NCBI GenBank assembly: GCA_003104895.1
Contig: PQAG01000058.1
Location: forward strand, 1 to 8,462
Source of the DNA: Nitrosomonadales bacterium
GTDB lineage: Bacteria; Pseudomonadota; Gammaproteobacteria; Burkholderiales; Sulfuricellaceae
DNA length: 8,462 nt
Direction: 5' to 3'
Part shown: one piece after another, positions 1 through 5,283 of the stretch
How the letters are laid out: each line of letters opens with the position of its first letter
How positions within the stretch are numbered: the first letter of the stretch is position 1
The notes under the pieces: generated by a model
What the model was told of the DNA's origin: nothing
Database searches by the model: none
What the model saw: the letters and a program-made list of their open reading frames with translations, nothing else
Made by a program: the position numbers and the translations under genes

Positions 1-644
1 TCCTTGATGTAGGTGCTGTTGGAAAAGGTCGCCCAGTAGGGCTTGGCGCGCAGGATCAGCTGCTTGGCCTGTTCCCATTTCGCCGGGTCCTTCTCGTGCA
101 CGCCATAGCCCAGGTATTTCATCGCCGCCGCCATCAGCTCGCGCTGGCTGTTGAGCACCGTCACCCGGCCTTTGATTTTTTCCAGATAGTTCGGCTCGAA
201 GATCAGCGCCCAGGTATCGGTGGGCAGCTTCAGCGCGCGCATCTTCTCGACGTTGTAGCCGATCAGGGTCACGGTGTAGGCGTAAGGCACGGAATAGCGG
301 TTGCCGGGATCGAACCAGGTATCGAGATAATCCGGCTTGATGTTCTTCAGGTGGGGCAGAAGGGACTTGTCTACGGGGCGCAAGGCGCCGCGCCGGACCA
401 GCGACTCCACCGCGTTGCCGGTGGGCACGATGATGTCGTAGCCGGCCGCGCCCGCCTCCAGCTTGGCCAGCATTTCCTCGTTGTCGGAGTAATAGTCCTG
501 CTTCAGGCGGCACCGGCACTGCGCCTCGAAGCGCTCCACCGTCGCCTGCGAGATGTAGTTGTTCCAGTTGTAGAGATAAAGCGTGCCTTCAGCGTGAGCC
601 AGCCCGGCGTAAAAAAGTGCCAGCAGAACGAGCAGGCGCGCCAT
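1..644 (-). CDS. potD: PotD-like periplasmic polyamine-binding protein (3' end beyond window)
   Basis: Substrate-binding subunit of a spermidine/putrescine-type ABC importer; it captures ligand in the periplasm and delivers it to PotB/PotC. The visible 214 residues start with a signal peptide (MARLLVLLALFYAGLAHA, likely cleaved after AHA at 18). The family pattern LYLYNWNNYIS (22-32) follows, then DNEEMLAKLEAG (54-65), YDIIVPTGNAVE (69-80) and FDPGNRYSVPYAY (111-123). Family members are about 340-370 residues, so roughly the last 40% lies off the left edge. The ATG shares one base with the potC stop (TGATG), so translation is probably coupled. Compared from memory with E. coli PotD, the Trp and Tyr of the first ligand-binding segment are kept, but the following Thr is Asn and the Ser/Tyr pair of the VPSTYY segment reads T-G-N. 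The exact ligand (putrescine, spermidine or a relative) is therefore open. A CRC motif at 43-45 is unusual. Confidence 0.9.
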   Translation of the reverse strand, partial: MARLLVLLALFYAGLAHAEGTLYLYNWNNYISQATVERFEAQCRCRLKQDYYSDNEEMLAKLEAGAAGYDIIVPTGNAVESLVRRGALRPVDKSLLPHLKNIKPDYLDTWFDPGNRYSVPYAYTVTLIGYNVEKMRALKLPTDTWALIFEPNYLEKIKGRVTVLNSQRELMAAAMKYLGYGVHEKDPAKWEQAKQLILRAKPYWATFSNSTYIK

Positions 645-1426
645 CAGGTCTTGCCCTTCAGCACATCCGGCGCGAAGCGCGAGGCCAGGAAGATCATGCT
701 CAGGGTCAGCGCCATCAGCAGGGTCGAGACCGCATTCACTTCCGGCGTCACCGCCACCTTGATCATGGAATAGATCTGCAGCGGCAGAGTCGCCACCCCC
801 ACCCCGGCGGTGAAGAAGGTGATGACGAAGTCGTCGATGGAGAGGGTGAAGGACATCAGGAAACCGGCGATCACCGCCGGCAGGATGAGGGGAAAGGTGA
901 CGAAACGGAAGGTTTCCCACGGCGTCGCGCCCAGGTCCCGCGCCGCCTCGAAGATGCTTTCGTCCATCCCGGCGAGGCGGGCGCGGATGACGATGGCGAC
1001 GAAGCCGATGGAGAAGGTGATGTGCGCGGCGATGATGGAAACGAAACCCAGGGTGAGATCCAGCACCTGGCGGAAGAACAGCAGCAGCGACACGCCCAGC
1101 AGGATTTCCGGCATCGCCACCGGCGTCACCGCCAGGAAAGGCAGGAAGCGCAGGCGGTAGCGGTGCATGGCGATGCCGGCCATGGTGCCCAGCACGGTGG
1201 CGATGCTGCTCGATACGACCGCAATCAGCAGGGAATTGCCCGCCGCCTGCAGCATGTCCGGATCATGGATGAGCCTGAAATACCATTTCCCGGTGAAGCC
1301 CACCCATTCCGCGTTGAGGTCGGAATCATTGAAGGAAAACAGCACCACCACTGCCAGCGGCACGTAGAGAAAGGCGTAAACGGCGAGGGAAACCACCCAC
1401 AGCCAGAAATTCCGTGGCGTTTTCAT
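644..1426 (-). CDS. potC: Polyamine ABC transporter permease PotC
   Basis: Second inner-membrane permease of the polyamine importer, pairing with PotB to form the translocation path. The protein has 260 residues, normal for PotC. It begins MKTPRNFWLWVVSLAVYAFL with a first membrane helix at about 7-30 and has further hydrophobic segments at about 62-85, 95-118, 128-148, 178-200 and 232-250. The EAA loop that docks on the ATPase reads EAARDLGATPWETF (160-173) followed by TFPLILPAV. The phrase LSIDDFVITFF (195-205) is typical of PotC/PotI. The ATG overlaps the potB stop by four bases (ATGA), which fixes this start. The reading frame stays open far upstream through potB, but nothing there resembles the family. 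Its stop overlaps the potD start by one base. Confidence 0.95.
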   Translation of the reverse strand: MKTPRNFWLWVVSLAVYAFLYVPLAVVVLFSFNDSDLNAEWVGFTGKWYFRLIHDPDMLQAAGNSLLIAVVSSSIATVLGTMAGIAMHRYRLRFLPFLAVTPVAMPEILLGVSLLLFFRQVLDLTLGFVSIIAAHITFSIGFVAIVIRARLAGMDESIFEAARDLGATPWETFRFVTFPLILPAVIAGFLMSFTLSIDDFVITFFTAGVGVATLPLQIYSMIKVAVTPEVNAVSTLLMALTLSMIFLASRFAPDVLKGKT

Positions 1427-2307
1427 CCTGCCCTCCCGCGCCGGGTGCGCCCGGCCCAGGCCGCCAGCGCCGCCAGCCCCAGCACCGCCACGGTGAGCAT
1501 GAGGGAAAGGGTGGAACCCAGCGGCCAGTCGCGGTTGTCGAGGAACTGCTCCTTGATCAGGTTGCCGATCAGGATGTCGCCGGTGCCGCCCAGCAGCTCG
1601 GGGATGGCGAACATGCCCAGCACCGGAATGAACACCAGCGCCGCGCCGGAGAAAATGCCCGGCAGGGAAAGCGGAAAGGTGATGCGCCAGAAGCGCGTCC
1701 AGGCATTGGCGCCGAGGTCCTGCGCCGCCTCCAGCAGCGCCGGGTCGTGCTTTTCCAGGTTGGTGTAGAGCGGCAGCACCATGAACGGCAGGTGCACGTA
1801 GACCATGCCCACGATCACCGCAAATGACGAGTACAGCAGGTTGAGCGGCCCGAGGATGATGATCCAGGCATAGACCCGGATGAGGAAATTGCTGGCGAAG
1901 GGCAGGATCACCAGCAGCACCATCAGGTCGCGGTGCTTCTTGGGGCTGCGCGCAATCAGCCAGGCCAGGGGATAGGCCATGAGGGTGCAGATCAGGGTGG
2001 TCAGCCCCGCCACGGCAAAGGAGCGCAGGAAAATTTCCAGGTAGGTGAAGTCGCCGAAGAAGAAGCGGTAGGCCTCCAGAGTCAGGCCTGATTCCCTGCC
2101 GGAAACGGCGAACAGCGGCGCCAGCCCGCCGAATTCGCCGGGATAGCGGAACGAGGCCGCCACCATGATGAGGCTGGGTGCAAGGAAGAACACCAGCAGG
2201 AACAGCGTGGGCGGCAGGCTGACCAGCCATTTTGCCCTCTCCCCCGCCCTCTCCCGCAAGCGGGAGAGGGGGACGATGGCTCGCTTCGCGAGATTTCCCT
2301 CACTCAC
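1423..2307 (-). CDS. potB: Polyamine ABC transporter permease PotB, repeat-encoded N-terminus
   Basis: First permease subunit of the importer. The recognisable protein begins near KWLVSLPPTLFLLVFFLAPS (residues 26-45, first membrane helix) and carries the EAA loop EAAQDLGANAWTRFWRITFP at 193-212, then IPELLGGTGDILIGNLI (235-251). No in-frame ATG lies close to that first helix; the ATG at 2230 is out of frame. The best start I can see is GTG at 2307, which overlaps the potA stop by eight bases (GTGAGTGA) and gives 294 residues. Residues about 14-24 (PLSRLRERAGE) are then encoded by a GC-rich palindromic repeat at 2235-2270, so the true start may have been altered by that repeat. A TTG at 2259, inside the repeat, is an alternative. 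Function is confident, start is not. Confidence 0.88.
   Translation of the reverse strand: MSEGNLAKRAIVPLSRLRERAGERAKWLVSLPPTLFLLVFFLAPSLIMVAASFRYPGEFGGLAPLFAVSGRESGLTLEAYRFFFGDFTYLEIFLRSFAVAGLTTLICTLMAYPLAWLIARSPKKHRDLMVLLVILPFASNFLIRVYAWIIILGPLNLLYSSFAVIVGMVYVHLPFMVLPLYTNLEKHDPALLEAAQDLGANAWTRFWRITFPLSLPGIFSGAALVFIPVLGMFAIPELLGGTGDILIGNLIKEQFLDNRDWPLGSTLSLMLTVAVLGLAALAAWAGRTRRGRAG
2235..2270. repeat. GC-rich palindromic repeat at the potA/potB junction
   Basis: The plus strand carries CCCTCTCCC, then a perfect inverted repeat: CCCTCTCCCGC (2247-2257), a 2-nt centre AA, and GCGGGAGAGGG (2260-2270). From general knowledge, this CCCTCTCCC/GGGAGAGGG type of dispersed palindrome is common between genes in beta- and gammaproteobacteria and, when translated, gives peptides such as LSRLRERAGERA. 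Here it lies inside the potB reading frame. It could also form an mRNA hairpin between potA and potB, but no U-run follows, so a terminator is unlikely. Confidence 0.8.
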
Positions 2308-3385
2308 GGAGAAACAGCCCCGCATCGTGGCGCCAGGCAATGAAAACATCGTCGCCGATATCGAAGAACTTGGCCCGCCCCGGCGCGGAATTGGCGAGCA
2401 GGGCATCCATGGAGATGCCGTTGTCCAGCTCCACCGTGTACACCGTCACGTCGCCGAGGTAGAGAAAGCCGCGCACCGTGCCGTGGAAATGGTTTTTCAG
2501 CTCGGCAGTCTGGGCATGGGCGCTGATGCGTGCCTGCTCAGGGCGCAGCGCCAGCACCCCTTTTTCACCCGCCCTCGCATCCAGCACCGGCGGCGCCATC
2601 ACCTCGCCCAGTCCCGGCACCCTGAGCCGCAGGTGGCCCTGGCTCGCCTCCGTCACCTCGGCCTCCATGAGGTTGATGTCGCCGATGAAATCCGCCACAA
2701 AGCGATTGGCCGGGTAGCCATACAGCCTTGACGGCTCGTCCAGCTGTTCGACACGCCCGCGGTTCATCACCGCGATGCGGTGCGACAGCGCCAGCGCCTC
2801 CTGCTGCGAATGGGTGACGAAGACGAAGGTCACGCCCACCTCGCGCTGCAAATCGATCAGCTCGCCGCGCATCTCCTCGCGGAGCTTGGCGTCCAGCGCC
2901 CCGAGCGGCTCGTCCAGCAGCAGCAGACGCGGCTGGTTGACCAGGCCGCGCGCCAGCGCCACGCGCTGCTTCTGCCCGCCGGAAAGTTCATGGGGGAAGT
3001 GGCTGCTCTTGTCGGAGAGATGCACCTGCTCCAGCGCCTCCTGCACGCGGCGCCGGATTTCCGCCTCCGGCTTTTTCGCCATTTTCAGCGGAAAGGCGAT
3101 GTTGTCCCGCACCGTCATGTGCGGGAACAGGGCATAGCTCTGGAACACGGTATGCACCGGCCGCTTTTCCGGCGGCGTATCGGCCAGGTCCACGCCATCG
3201 AGCAGGATCTGGCCGGCATCGGGCGCCTCGAAGCCGGCGATCATCCGGAGCAGGGTGGTCTTGCCGCAGCCCGAAGGCCCGAGCAGGGTAAAAAACTCCC
3301 CCGCCTCGACGCTGAAGCTGACCTCGTCCACCGCCGAGAGATCGGCGTAACGGCGAGAAACGTTGCGGATTTCCAGGATGGCCAT
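2300..3385 (-). CDS. potA: Polyamine ABC transporter ATPase PotA
   Basis: ATP-hydrolysing subunit of the importer, acting at the cytoplasmic face of PotB/PotC. From ATG 3385 it has 361 residues, close to the usual 360-380. Motifs in order: Walker A GPSGCGKTT (36-44), Q-loop FQSYALFPHM (Q82), signature LSGGQ (134-138), Walker B LLLLDEP (154-160), D-loop LGALD (161-165) and switch histidine H192. A C-terminal TOBE-type regulatory region follows (about 270-355, including LALRPEQARI). The start MAILEIRNVSRRY fits the family. The frame stays open upstream to about 3550, but that part would overlap the divergent antitoxin gene and has no family resemblance. It is the first gene of the operon, and only 49 bp separate it from the divergent AbrB-type gene. 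No strong ribosome-binding site is visible (GGA about 8 nt upstream). Confidence 0.95.
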   Translation of the reverse strand: MAILEIRNVSRRYADLSAVDEVSFSVEAGEFFTLLGPSGCGKTTLLRMIAGFEAPDAGQILLDGVDLADTPPEKRPVHTVFQSYALFPHMTVRDNIAFPLKMAKKPEAEIRRRVQEALEQVHLSDKSSHFPHELSGGQKQRVALARGLVNQPRLLLLDEPLGALDAKLREEMRGELIDLQREVGVTFVFVTHSQQEALALSHRIAVMNRGRVEQLDEPSRLYGYPANRFVADFIGDINLMEAEVTEASQGHLRLRVPGLGEVMAPPVLDARAGEKGVLALRPEQARISAHAQTAELKNHFHGTVRGFLYLGDVTVYTVELDNGISMDALLANSAPGRAKFFDIGDDVFIAWRHDAGLFLRE

Positions 3386-3394
3386 ATGCTGTCC

Positions 3395-3400
3395 ATAATA
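3395..3400 (-). promoter_or_regulatory. Possible -10 box for the pot operon
   Basis: In the 49-bp gap between potA and the divergent antitoxin gene, the minus strand reads TATTAT nine bases before the potA ATG. A poor -35 match (TTCGAT, 18-bp spacer) lies upstream inside the antitoxin's ribosome-binding region. If it is used, the pot mRNA would have a leader of only a few bases. The same bases read CATAAT on the plus strand, so the gap may hold overlapping divergent promoters. Weak support only. Confidence 0.3.
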
Positions 3401-3422
3401 GCGCAATCCAAATTCCGGATCG

Positions 3423-3428
3423 AAGGAG
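3423..3428 (+). promoter_or_regulatory. Strong Shine-Dalgarno site of the AbrB-type gene
   Basis: AAGGAG sits six bases before the ATG at 3435. It is the best ribosome-binding site in the window and decides this start over the second ATG at 3441. Confidence 0.8.
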
Positions 3429-3434
3429 AAAACG

Positions 3435-3644
3435 ATGAGCATGGTAACCGTGTCATCCAGGTTCCAGATTGTCATTCCAGCCGATGTGCGTGCGAAGATG
3501 CACGTCAAGGCCGGGCAGAAATTCCAGGTCATCGCCCATGACGGGCACATCGAACTGATCCCGCTGGAGCCGGTGGAAAACTACTATGGGTTTCTGAAAG
3601 GCATCGACACGACTGTTGAGCGCGAGCGGGAAGACCGTGTATGA
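3435..3644 (+). CDS. AbrB/MazE-fold antitoxin, VapB-like, orphaned
   Basis: Small DNA-binding protein of 69 residues with the SpoVT/AbrB swapped-hairpin pattern: VTVSSRFQIVIPADVRAKMHVKAGQKF (4-30), where IPADVR and the spaced GQKF are typical. The C-terminal tail (GFLKGIDTTVEREREDRV) matches the toxin-neutralising end of VapB-type antitoxins paired with PIN-domain VapC RNases. In an intact operon the antitoxin represses its own promoter with the toxin. The stop overlaps an ATG (ATGA) that begins a vapC-like gene broken after about five codons, so no toxin is made here. Because the gene is divergent from potA with 49 bp between them, binding to its own promoter could also touch the pot promoter; this is inference. 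It could be a fully independent regulator rather than a TA remnant. Confidence 0.82.
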   Translation: MSMVTVSSRFQIVIPADVRAKMHVKAGQKFQVIAHDGHIELIPLEPVENYYGFLKGIDTTVEREREDRV

Positions 3645-3691
3645 ATGTGGTGGACTGTCGGGCCAATACCCGAAGCGTTTCAGCGCCTTAA
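3641..3691 (+). pseudogene. vapC 5' remnant (PIN-domain toxin, truncated)
   Basis: Starting at the ATG that overlaps the antitoxin stop, the frame reads MNVVDCRANTRSVSAP and ends at TAA 3689-3691. Many VapC toxins paired with this antitoxin type begin M-x-V-V-D-S-S, where the Asp is the first metal-binding residue of the PIN nuclease. Similarity ends right after that Asp, at about 3655, and nothing PIN-like follows downstream. I read it as the first codons of a toxin gene cut off by deletion or rearrangement. The call rests on only five residues plus the typical ATGA overlap and the antitoxin identity. Confidence 0.55.
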
Positions 3692-3751
3692 GCCAGCGAG
3701 GAGCATTCTTTTTGGGCTCTGCCCGTAAATAGTGTTGGCGACAGTCAACGC

Positions 3752-3769
3752 ATTGATTCGTAAATCAAT
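3752..3769. repeat. Perfect 7-bp inverted repeat, possible operator
   Basis: ATTGATT (3752-3758), a 4-bp centre CGTA, and AATCAAT (3763-3769). It sits 12 bp before a consensus TATAAT at 3781-3786, so it would overlap the spacer or -35 region of that possible promoter. No ligand or regulator is identifiable. Confidence 0.4.
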
Positions 3770-3968
3770 TCATGCAATCGTATAATCGTTTCCCATTGCC
3801 GTGTATGGAATGGCGAATTCATTCAAGTCGATGCACAATGGACTAACCCAGCTTGCCTTTGGTGCAGTCCATCATGGGGCACTTTTCAACGCGGAAACGG
3901 GTATCGCGGCAAGCACATTGGCATTGGGCAGGGCGGCATGTTACCCTTTCGGGTTCCTGCACGATAGA

Positions 3969-3974
3969 TATAAT
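3969..3974 (+). promoter_or_regulatory. Consensus -10 hexamer 5 bp before the NERD start codon
   Basis: TATAAT ends five bases before ATG 3980. Normal start-site spacing would place +1 at or next to the A of the ATG, giving a leaderless mRNA. This fits the absence of any Shine-Dalgarno match there. The -35 region is poor (TTTCGG with a 16-bp spacer). The hexamer could be chance in an AT-rich patch. Confidence 0.4.
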
Positions 3975-3979
3975 ACGCG

Positions 3980-4960
3980 ATGATCATCAAGGAAGCCGAC
4001 GACAAGAAGCCCGCGATCCGGGACCTGCAAGCCCTGCTGTCCCGCCCCGACTGCAAGGCCGACGCGAGGAAGCGGGTCGAGCAGGAAATTCGCAACATCC
4101 AGGCGGGCGCCCGCGGCGAGGAAGAAGCCGCCTACGAGATGAGGGTTCATTGGGGCGAGTCCAAGAACTGGATGGCCATCAACGACCTGCGCATCGAGCA
4201 TGGTGGGCTGGTCGCTCAAATCGACCATCTGCTGATCAATCGCTTCCTGGAAATGTGGGTCTGCGAGAGCAAGCATTTCTCCGAAGGAATCGGCATTAAC
4301 GAGCATGGCGAATTCGCCGCCTTCTTCGGCGGCAAGCCCTATGGCGTCCCGTCCCCCATCGAGCAGAACGCCAAGCACATCCTGATTTTGAGGAAGCTCT
4401 TCGACTCCGGCGCTGTGAAGCTGCCGACGCGTCTCGGCTTCACCATCAAGCCCGATCTGAAGAGCCTCGTCCTCGTCTCGAAGGGTGCCCGCATCAGCCG
4501 CCCGAAGACCAAGATCGATGGCATCGACGCCATCATCAAGAACGATCAGGTCTTCAAATTCATCGATAAGGTGATTGACCAGAGCAATAACCCACTCTTG
4601 ATGGCGAAGATCATCGGGCAGGATACGCTCGAAGCCTTGGCTCGCGACATCGCGAAGCTGCACAAGCCCATCACCTTCGATTGGGTGGCAAGGTTCGGAC
4701 TGCCGAAGGAGCCCCCCGCCGTACCAGCCGCGAAGCCCGAGCCGACTCCCGAGCCCCCAAAGGCCGCAGCGGCGCCGACGACGACGGAGATCGCGCAGCC
4801 CGCCGCCGAGCCGGAGCAAAAGCCCAAGCAGAAGCTCGTCTGCCATTCCTGCGGCGCCTCGGTTACCTACAATGTCGCGAAGTTCTGCTGGTTAAACAGG
4901 CCGAAATTCGGCGGCAACATCTACTGCATGGACTGCCAGAAGACCGTCTCGGTGGCGTAG
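3980..4960 (+). CDS. NERD-domain nuclease-like protein with C-terminal zinc ribbon
   Basis: Predicted cytoplasmic protein of 326 residues. Residues about 43-135 match the NERD (nuclease-related) domain, a member of the PD-(D/E)xK superfamily. Visible motifs are GARGEEEAAYE (43-53, with the early Glu), NDLRIEHGGLVAQIDHLLI (68-86, D82), WVCESKHF (93-100, E96-x-K98) and SPIEQNAKH (125-133). The catalytic-type E, D and ExK residues all seem present, so nuclease activity is plausible but unproven. A Pro/Ala/Glu-rich linker (about 241-285) leads to a zinc ribbon: CHSC (288-291), C303 and CMDC (316-319). Start ATG 3980 keeps the full N-terminal helix and overlaps the stop of a short upstream frame (ATGA); a TATAAT lies just 5 bp upstream. 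The stop at 4958-4960 directly abuts the truncated ATPase gene on the other strand. NERD proteins occur alone, fused to helicases or kinases, and near defence genes; the role here is unknown. Confidence 0.85.
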   Translation: MIIKEADDKKPAIRDLQALLSRPDCKADARKRVEQEIRNIQAGARGEEEAAYEMRVHWGESKNWMAINDLRIEHGGLVAQIDHLLINRFLEMWVCESKHFSEGIGINEHGEFAAFFGGKPYGVPSPIEQNAKHILILRKLFDSGAVKLPTRLGFTIKPDLKSLVLVSKGARISRPKTKIDGIDAIIKNDQVFKFIDKVIDQSNNPLLMAKIIGQDTLEALARDIAKLHKPITFDWVARFGLPKEPPAVPAAKPEPTPEPPKAAAAPTTTEIAQPAAEPEQKPKQKLVCHSCGASVTYNVAKFCWLNRPKFGGNIYCMDCQKTVSVA

Positions 4961-5214
4961 GCGGCAACACCTTGCCCTCATGCGCCTCGATCAGCACGGT
5001 GCGATAGCCGACCTCCTGGGCCATGCGCCGCACTTCGTTGAGCAGCACGGTTTTGCCAACACCGCGCAAGCCCGTGAGCATCATGCTCTTCTCCGGCTTC
5101 AAGGAGCACACGCCCGAGCAGGATGCGCGCCTGCTCCAGAATTGGGCCTCGCCCGGCGAGTTCCGGAGGCGGAGAGCCTGCGCCAGGTGAAAACGGGTTC
5201 TTGATTGGGTCCAT
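4961..5214 (-). pseudogene. AAA-type ATPase, 5' remnant with frameshift
   Basis: The minus strand encodes the first roughly 80 residues of a P-loop ATP-binding protein. From ATG 5214: MDPIKNPFSPGAG, then PPPELAGR and ILEQARILLGRV. After RV the frame changes by one base near 5110, and the homologous text continues as LKPEKSMMLTGLRGVGKTVL (Walker A GLRGVGKT), NEVRRMAQEVGYRTVLIEAHEGK. The order PELAGR, helix, then Walker A is that of archaeal/bacterial ATPases of the AAA/Orc-like group. Similarity stops at about 4970, exactly where the opposing NERD gene ends, so Walker B and all later parts are missing. The gene is doubly broken (single-base indel and 3' truncation) and cannot make a working ATPase. 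Nothing in the window carries its missing end. Confidence 0.72.
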
Positions 5215-5268
5215 GTTCTATCCAGTTCTTTAAGGTTCTAGCGAAATATTGCTAGAACCCTATAGAAC
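5215..5268. promoter_or_regulatory. Phased GTTCT/AGAAC array, operator-like
   Basis: GTTCT occurs at 5215-5219, 5225-5229 and 5235-5239, exactly 10 bp apart. Its complement AGAAC follows at 5254-5258 and 5264-5268, again 10 bp apart. The inner pair extends to a perfect 9-bp inverted repeat, GGTTCTAGC (5234-5242) and GCTAGAACC (5251-5259). The next pair, AGTTCT and AGAACT, is symmetric about the same centre (5246.5). The array ends at the base before the ATPase remnant's start codon, so it would have covered that gene's leader and promoter. Ten-bp phasing puts all sites on one DNA face, suggesting cooperative binding by a dimeric repressor. The regulator is not identifiable. Confidence 0.7.
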
Positions 5269-5283
5269 TCGCCATTGACATAG

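Larger units (their letters stand above)
3656..3979. other. AT-richer spacer, no convincing gene
   Basis: About 320 bp between the broken vapC and the NERD gene, visibly lower in GC than its flanks. It contains a perfect inverted repeat (ATTGATT-CGTA-AATCAAT, 3752-3769), two TATAAT hexamers (3781-3786 and 3969-3974), and an unrecognised 60-codon frame from GTG 3801 to TGA 3983. The stretch GGGCTCTGCCC followed by GTAAATAGTG (near 3714-3734) vaguely recalls an insertion-sequence end, but I cannot find a partner end or a transposase. Confidence 0.5.

Noticed and set aside
617..1768. Long plus-strand open frame opposite potC/potB
   Set aside because: It is antisense to clear permease genes, extremely rich in His/Arg/Gln, and has no recognisable motif; a GC-rich shadow frame.
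2247..2270. Palindrome at potA/potB as a transcription terminator
   Set aside because: No U-run follows on the minus strand, and the downstream operon genes depend on read-through.
1423..2406. potB starting at an upstream ATG (2406)
   Set aside because: It would overlap potA by more than 100 bp and adds residues with no family resemblance; GTG 2307 is better placed.
3700..3740. Insertion-sequence terminal repeat near GGGCTCTGCCC
   Set aside because: Only a vague resemblance; no matching inverted partner, target duplication or transposase is visible.
3941..4846. 301-codon minus-strand open frame opposite the NERD gene
   Set aside because: The plus strand holds clear NERD and zinc-ribbon motifs; the antisense frame has none.
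3980..5214. NERD gene plus ATPase as a working two-gene defence system
   Set aside because: The ATPase is truncated and frameshifted and is on the opposite strand, meeting the NERD gene tail to tail.
5215..5268. Phased array as a LexA box
   Set aside because: The alphaproteobacterial LexA box needs GTTC-N7-GTTC; the spacing here is N6, and the organism looks betaproteobacterial.
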